Positions 32,440 through 64,000 of a stretch of 64,000 nucleotides of DNA are shown here, in pieces; position 1 is the stretch's first letter; every line of letters begins with the position of its first letter. Origin of the DNA: Riptortus pedestris (lineage: Eukaryota; Arthropoda; Insecta; Hemiptera; Alydidae). The notes under the pieces were generated by a model, which worked only from the letters and a program-made list of their open reading frames with translations, did no database searches and was not told where the DNA came from. The position numbers and the translations under genes are program-made. The stretch covers positions 142,561,501-142,625,500 of the forward strand of contig CM032229.1 in NCBI GenBank assembly GCA_019009955.1. The letters run 5' to 3'.

Positions 32440-33172
32440 TCACGAGAAGGGATGGCGAAATAGTGATATTTCGCTTCCTATTGGTTTTGGGCAAATCGCT
32501 CATAACAAAAGTTGTTTATTTTGTTATTTAGAGTAAATTTTGTCATATAATCTTTTGTCGTATACCGAAGTATAAATGAGTAATACGCTAAAAAACATAG
32601 TGGCAGTCAACAATTTTATATGGCACAAAAGACTCAACTGAACTTAACGAAACTCCGTATGTGATTTGGTATTAACAGCTCCCTGATTATAAGTTATATT
32701 AAAATTTCGAAGTATGAACAGGAAAGGGGGTTATAAGGGAGGACTGAAAAATTACGATATTTCGTAACCATTTCATTTTTCGGCAAACATGCATATAACA
32801 AAAGTTGTTTGTTTCATGATTTAAAGTAGCTTTTGTTATATGAATTTTTGCCGTATTATGAAGTATAAATGAGGTATACACGAAAAACTATAGAACGGGT
32901 CAACAATGTCATAGGACATGAAAGATTAAATCGAAATCAAAGAAACTCCGTATTTTTGACTATAAGCTATAATAACATTTTTAGGAACGAACAGGAGTGG
33001 GGGTTGTTAGGGAGGCATGAAAATTTGTCATATTTCGTTTCCTATTGTTTTTTTTTTTTTGGCGAACATGCACATGACAAAAGATGTTTAAAGTAACTTT
33101 TGTCATATACATATTCATCGTAATTTAGTATTTTAGTTGACGTAGCAACGCGCGGAGGGTACAGCTAGTAAT
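32440..33172 (+). repeat. Three degenerate tandem copies of an ACTAGC-end repeat
   Basis: Units near 32440, 32700 and 32990 each contain a GGGGTT(A/G)T...GGGAGG start, ATATTTCGT, GGCAAAC(A)TGC and CATATAACAAAAGTTGTTT-like blocks, then AAGTATAAATGAG. The array ends in GACGTAGCAACGCGCGGAGG then GTACAGCTAGTA. The minus-strand copy at 60573-60916 starts at the complementary ACTAGCGGACCCGGC. This motif is widespread at ends of arthropod repeats; the family is not named here. Confidence 0.6.
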
Positions 33173-33189
33173 TAAATAAATCACGGGAA

Positions 33190-33450
33190 GGGAGGGGGAT
33201 TCAGAGGTGGAAAATAAAAAATTCGATATTACTCCGTTATTATGAGTCGATCGAAAAATTGTATGTAAACAATCTAGTCGAAAATTTATTATTCGTTAAA
33301 TGTGTTTTATAGATATGTTCCTTAAGTCGACTATTAAGCGAGATATTTTTTTTATTTCACCGTTCAGTAAACCCCCACTCCTACTCTTCTCCTTTAACAA
33401 TAACCTGGTAAACCATGAAAAGTCTTATTCCTAACGTAATATAATAATAT
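33190..33450 (+). repeat. HINE core fragment
   Basis: GATATTACTCCGTTATTATG, then GATCGAAAAATTGTATG and AAACCCCCACTCCTACTC in the family order. Both termini are missing. Confidence 0.62.
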
Positions 33451-34034
33451 ATTAAATATACGATTATTTACTATGTGAGACACGTATAAATAAGTTAGGT
33501 GTGATGCCATCTTATAACATTTTATGTTTCAGTCCCAAAGATGATCATTTCATTGACACCATTCTCGTTAAATGTTGTTCTGGTTTTTTTTTTTTTTTTT
33601 TTTTTTTTTTGTAACAAGAATATTAAGCAAGTTGTTTGTATTTTCAGCCTTCAATAAACTGACACTTCTAGTCATCAGAGTTTTTAGAAAATTTCCCATG
33701 AGGGAAATCAAAAATTTAGATGTACTCACGTGATCTTAGAAAACGTTTTTCATCTGTCCATCGATCCTACCTAGATGGCGAAAATGAGGTCGGTTCAGAT
33801 GTGTATATATTCATTTACTAGTCTGTTACCACTCTATCTGTAGCAATTTTATTTTATTTTTTTATTGTGAAGCGTTCGCTGCGAGGCGATATTGCTCATT
33901 AAAAAAGAACAGATATAAATAAAAATATTGACAATAGTAACAGAAAAAAGTAAACAGACAGGACAATTTTTATTTAATCGATATCAAACTCGATATTTAT
34001 GCATTTCATTTAAAACTAAAATCTAGTGCCTTAA

Positions 34035-35001
34035 CCCTAGAACTACCAAGGGAGGGGGGCTCCTTGAGCCCACAACTTTTTGTTTCTGTTCCCTATCACC
34101 CAATTTTAATGGGATATTTTTGATATTTTATGTATTCCTCAGAAAAACATCCTAGAGTGAGGGCATAACAATAAAATTAAATAAAAAAATTTCTATGTTG
34201 AGAAAAAAAAATTTTTTTGACGTATGGGCTCGAGGAGCCCCCCCCTTGGTAATGCAAGGCGTAGTTATACACTTAAGTACCAAGGGGGGGGGGCTCCTCG
34301 AGCCCACTGATATTTAATACTACTTTTAACTAGTAATTCAAGTGTTATTAATTATATTGCTCAAATAATAATTACTTTGATGTAATTTTAACATACACAA
34401 ACCTTCTCAAGTTTTTTTTTCTCAAAAAAAAATATATATATTCTCCCCATATAATTTTTTTTCATATAAAAATATATTACTGAGATGGTTATAATTATTG
34501 CTCCTGATAGGTACTTTTTTAGAAAAGAGAAGATTTTCTAGGTTGTTCCCAACTAGGGGAACAGTTAGTCCATGCTGCATCCTGGATAAACACTCGGAAA
34601 AAAAATTATTGTGCAAAAGCACCGATAATTGCATTACGAATCTGATAATTATATTTTCTTAAATTATTATTCTATTATAATGTTATAATAACTTAGATAT
34701 AGATAACTTTTTATTCTAACAATGTTTAGATATGTTCCTCCAGTAGAATAAAATTACATTTCATTTAAAGTCATCCTTTTTTCCCCATCCGAACTTTTTT
34801 TTTAAATTTATTTTTATTTTTGTATTTAATTTTTTTTTTTTCACAGGTGTCATAAGAAACGTTCATTAAACATAATCCAATAGAAATAAAAATTTTAAAA
34901 AAATTATAGAACCAAAATAAAAGGTTTTTAGGTTGTGGGCTCGAGGAGCCCCCCCCCCCTTGGTAATCCATGCGACCTGGGAGAGGTCGGTAATACTAGG
35001 G
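34035..35001. mobile_element. piggyBac-like MITE with TTAA TSD and four G-tract palindromes
   Basis: 967 bp between TTAA 34031-34034 and 35002-35005. Ends are CCCTAGAACTACC and, inverted, CCCTAGTATTACC. Inside, a motif made of the palindrome GGGCTCGAGGAGCCC fused to a C9-10 tract and TTGGTA occurs four times: 34045-34073, 34226-34250, 34278-34306 and 34936-34966. Orientations alternate, with a close inverted pair in the middle. No transposase is recognised. Confidence 0.8.
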
Positions 35002-35217
35002 TTAATGGACCGAGGGAGAGGTTTTAGTGAGAGAGAAATCGTAACCAATCTCGGTATATCATTTCATTTAAAACTAAAGTCGTTAATGGCTAAAATCGAA
35101 AAAGTGGGGGGGGAGGGTGTTTAGAAGGGGCAATTTCGAACATTCATAATATTTCCGTTATTATGAGCCGTATCGCACAATGCTACAGAACTAATCTTGT
35201 TAAGCTATTGATGCCTA

Positions 35218-35486
35218 CAATTGAGGAGGTAACATTCAAACCGTGCTTTGTCCATTTGTTTCATGCAAAGTGTGCTTGGTCCAATTTATTATCTAATGTT
35301 TATTATACTTATTACGCTAAACTATTTTAACAATGTATCTCATTGATAAAACATTTATTTAAACCATATAGGAGTATTTTTCATTACAAAAAACAAATAT
35401 ATATATGTTTTATATTCAATTTCATGGTTTCCTAAAAAGTACATTCATCCGGACAAAGCACGGTTTGAATGTTACCTCCTCAATTG
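35218..35486. mobile_element. MITE with perfect 36-bp inverted ends
   Basis: Left end 35218-35253 and right end 35451-35486 are exact inverse complements; key segments are CAATTGAGGAGG and CAAACCGTGCTTTGTCC. An imperfect extra copy of the inner part (CAAAGTGTGCTTGGTCC) lies at 35266-35282. The palindrome CAATTG at each edge is probably the duplicated target, because the empty site CTACAATTGTTGT matches another HINE at 57493. AT-rich interior, no coding content. Superfamily undetermined. Confidence 0.8.
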
Positions 35487-35728
35487 TTGTTTTACACATT
35501 TCTTCGTAACTTACGCATTAAGCGAGTTATTTGTATTCTCTTGTTGTCAGCCTTGAGTAACCATCGCCCACCACCCCCCCCCCACCTCGTTTTACTCATT
35601 GGTTTCTTATACAGAAGTAGAGAATCTGTGGTTGAGATGAGATCACAAGCATCTACACCAGCACATGAAATAATATACCAGCACCTAGGAAAACTGTTTA
35701 TTTTATACACCCCCTGCATGACGGAAGT

Positions 35729-36351
35729 ACAATTAAATAAACCGGCTTTGAAGCCCGTAGACATTCTTTATGCAAACCACGGAATAATTTAATAATATAT
35801 TGATCTAAACAATCGGTTACTTTTCATCCCTCTTCAACACACTAGAAATTTTAAAATCGCCCCCCTTGTTTTCGGAAAAGTAGTTTTTCAGCATTATGTG
35901 ATAGTCCATTTTTATGGTTTAGAAGTTAAAAATGGATGTAGGAGTGGGTACTGTAGAACCATTATTCTCCCTGTAATTCGAATAGTTTTCCATTCAATTA
36001 AAATGAATTTAGGAGCCTTTATTTTACAGATGAAGTAAGAGAAGAATTTTCGAATCTACCTTTAAACACATATAAAAATAATTTTTTTTTATAATTTACT
36101 TTTATTATTTTAAAAAAACATCATTAACCATAAACAATTATTTCTATGAAGAAAATGAAAAGAAATTGGTTATTTCCCAATTGAGTAATTTGTAAGTATT
36201 AATAGTTAAAAGATTGAAATTATGATGTTGCCTAACTTGGTTGTATAGCAAGACAGGGAGGTTCCTTTTTTGTTATATTTGGTTGTAAATTGTATTAATT
36301 TGTAAATATGTCTTTGTAAATTTAATTTAAGGACAACTTAATTTTTTGGAT
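35729..36351. other. Upstream region of the DHX57-like gene
   Basis: AT-rich, no repeat recognised. It should contain the promoter and 5' UTR, but I cannot point to a TATA box, initiator or splice site with confidence. An in-frame TAA at 36328-36330 lies 21 bases before the start codon. Confidence 0.4.
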
Positions 36352-63346
<26,995 letters not shown>

Positions 63347-63911
63347 TAATGAAAGAAAACATTTTCAACTTTATTTAGTTTTATTTGTTTTGATTCTAGT
63401 TTCAAATAGTTTTGACATTGTTCCTCATTCCCTTAGTTATCTACTAGTCAAAAATATTGTATATGTCAACATACACTTGTGTGTGTATGCTTGCATGGAT
63501 ATTTTCTTGACCAGACTGTATTACACATTTTTTAAGTGTAGTTTTGGTGCCAATGTTGGTAAACACTTAAGTCTAAGCTAATAGCCTGAGAATATTTATT
63601 TTCTCTTCATCGGGATAGGACTAGAATAAACTTATGGGATAAAATACATGTGACTAATCCTTTTACAATATGTTTATTAGAATACCCTAATAATAATAAA
63701 AAAAAAAATCAAAAAAAAATCAGAACCATAACACACTCAAAACAATGAAAAAACAACGATGTTAAAACCAATAATTAGATGATAAAAGGGTATTAAAAAA
63801 ATGAAATTACATAGTAAGGAAAGTTTAAATAGTTTTTGACGTTTTATAAATTAAATTAATTGATAAATAAAAACACATTTCTATAATGCTACGTTTTAGT
63901 GCCGTGTTTAA

Positions 63912-64000
63912 GACAGTGCAGCGCCGCGAAGTAAAGGACAGTGCAGTGCCGCGAAGTAGAAGACAGTGCAGTGCCGCGAAGTAAAGGACAGTGCAGTGCC
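63912..64000. repeat. 25-bp minisatellite, cut by window edge
   Basis: Units at 63912, 63937, 63962 and 63987 (last partial). The unit starts GACAGTGCAGTGCCGCGAAG and ends TAAAG or TAGAA. GC-rich in an AT-rich intron. The total length is unknown. Confidence 0.95.

Larger units (their letters stand above)
33678..35728 (+). repeat. HINE carrying two nested insertions
   Basis: 5' terminus TTTTTAGAAAATTTCCCATG at 33682, GATCCTACCTAGATGGCG, and an interior to CTAGTGCC at 34030. Then comes the TTAA element (34035-35001), further core (TAATGGCTAAAATCG, CCGTTATTATGAGCCG), a 36-bp-TIR MITE (35218-35486), and a worn end CCCCTGCATGACGGAAG at about 35711. The interior shows a local duplication (TTCATTTAAAACTAAA at about 34006 and 35062). 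Confidence 0.65.

Overview
The window is animal nuclear DNA, most likely from an arthropod and probably an insect. The evidence is a spliced DHX57-type RNA helicase gene with GT-AG introns, a nuclear tRNA-His gene, an AT-rich background, and a dense mobile-element load: an R2-type non-LTR retrotransposon, mariner, pogo/Tigger, piggyBac-like TTAA elements, tRNA-derived SINEs and INE-1/Helentron-like (HINE) elements. Species cannot be fixed from the sequence.

Layout. 1-190 is the end of a tRNA-derived SINE. 207-4910 is a GC-rich, decayed two-ORF retrotransposon with a restriction-like endonuclease (RLE). 5-36 kb holds no intact host protein gene that I can see. It is a mosaic of one HINE family (TTTTAGCAGATTTCCC at the 5' end, a hairpin ACGCAGCCCCTGCGT at the 3' end, usually an internal TA microsatellite), one SINE family, TTAA-flanked piggyBac-like elements, fragments of two other retrotransposons, and one tRNA-His(GTG) gene at 28581-28652. 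36352-63345 is the 5' part of a DHX57-like gene on the + strand: 12 exons and 778 codons, running off the right edge. Its introns carry HINEs, SINEs, a nearly intact mariner, a dead pogo and several hairpin-forming inverted repeats. A 25-bp minisatellite begins at 63912.

How the parts relate. The repeats are nested in readable order. A HINE at 9700-12294 sits inside another HINE in opposite orientation and carries a 2-kb GC-rich array of hairpin-rich tandem units. A SINE with 11-bp target duplications sits inside a TTAA element, which sits inside a HINE. All three long TTAA elements and two micro-insertions between TTAA tetramers lie in HINE sequence, and the HINE 5' hairpin itself has TTAA at its centre. 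HINEs therefore appear to act as landing pads for piggyBac-type insertion here. Several HINEs are inverted half-element dimers able to form long hairpins, some in DHX57 introns.

The most novel-looking items are the HINE-borne tandem array with covarying stems, the pairing of an R1-like Gag with an R2-type RLE polyprotein, the association of TTAA elements with HINEs, and the 39-bp-stem hairpin in DHX57 intron 2. All calls come from reading the sequence; no database search was run.
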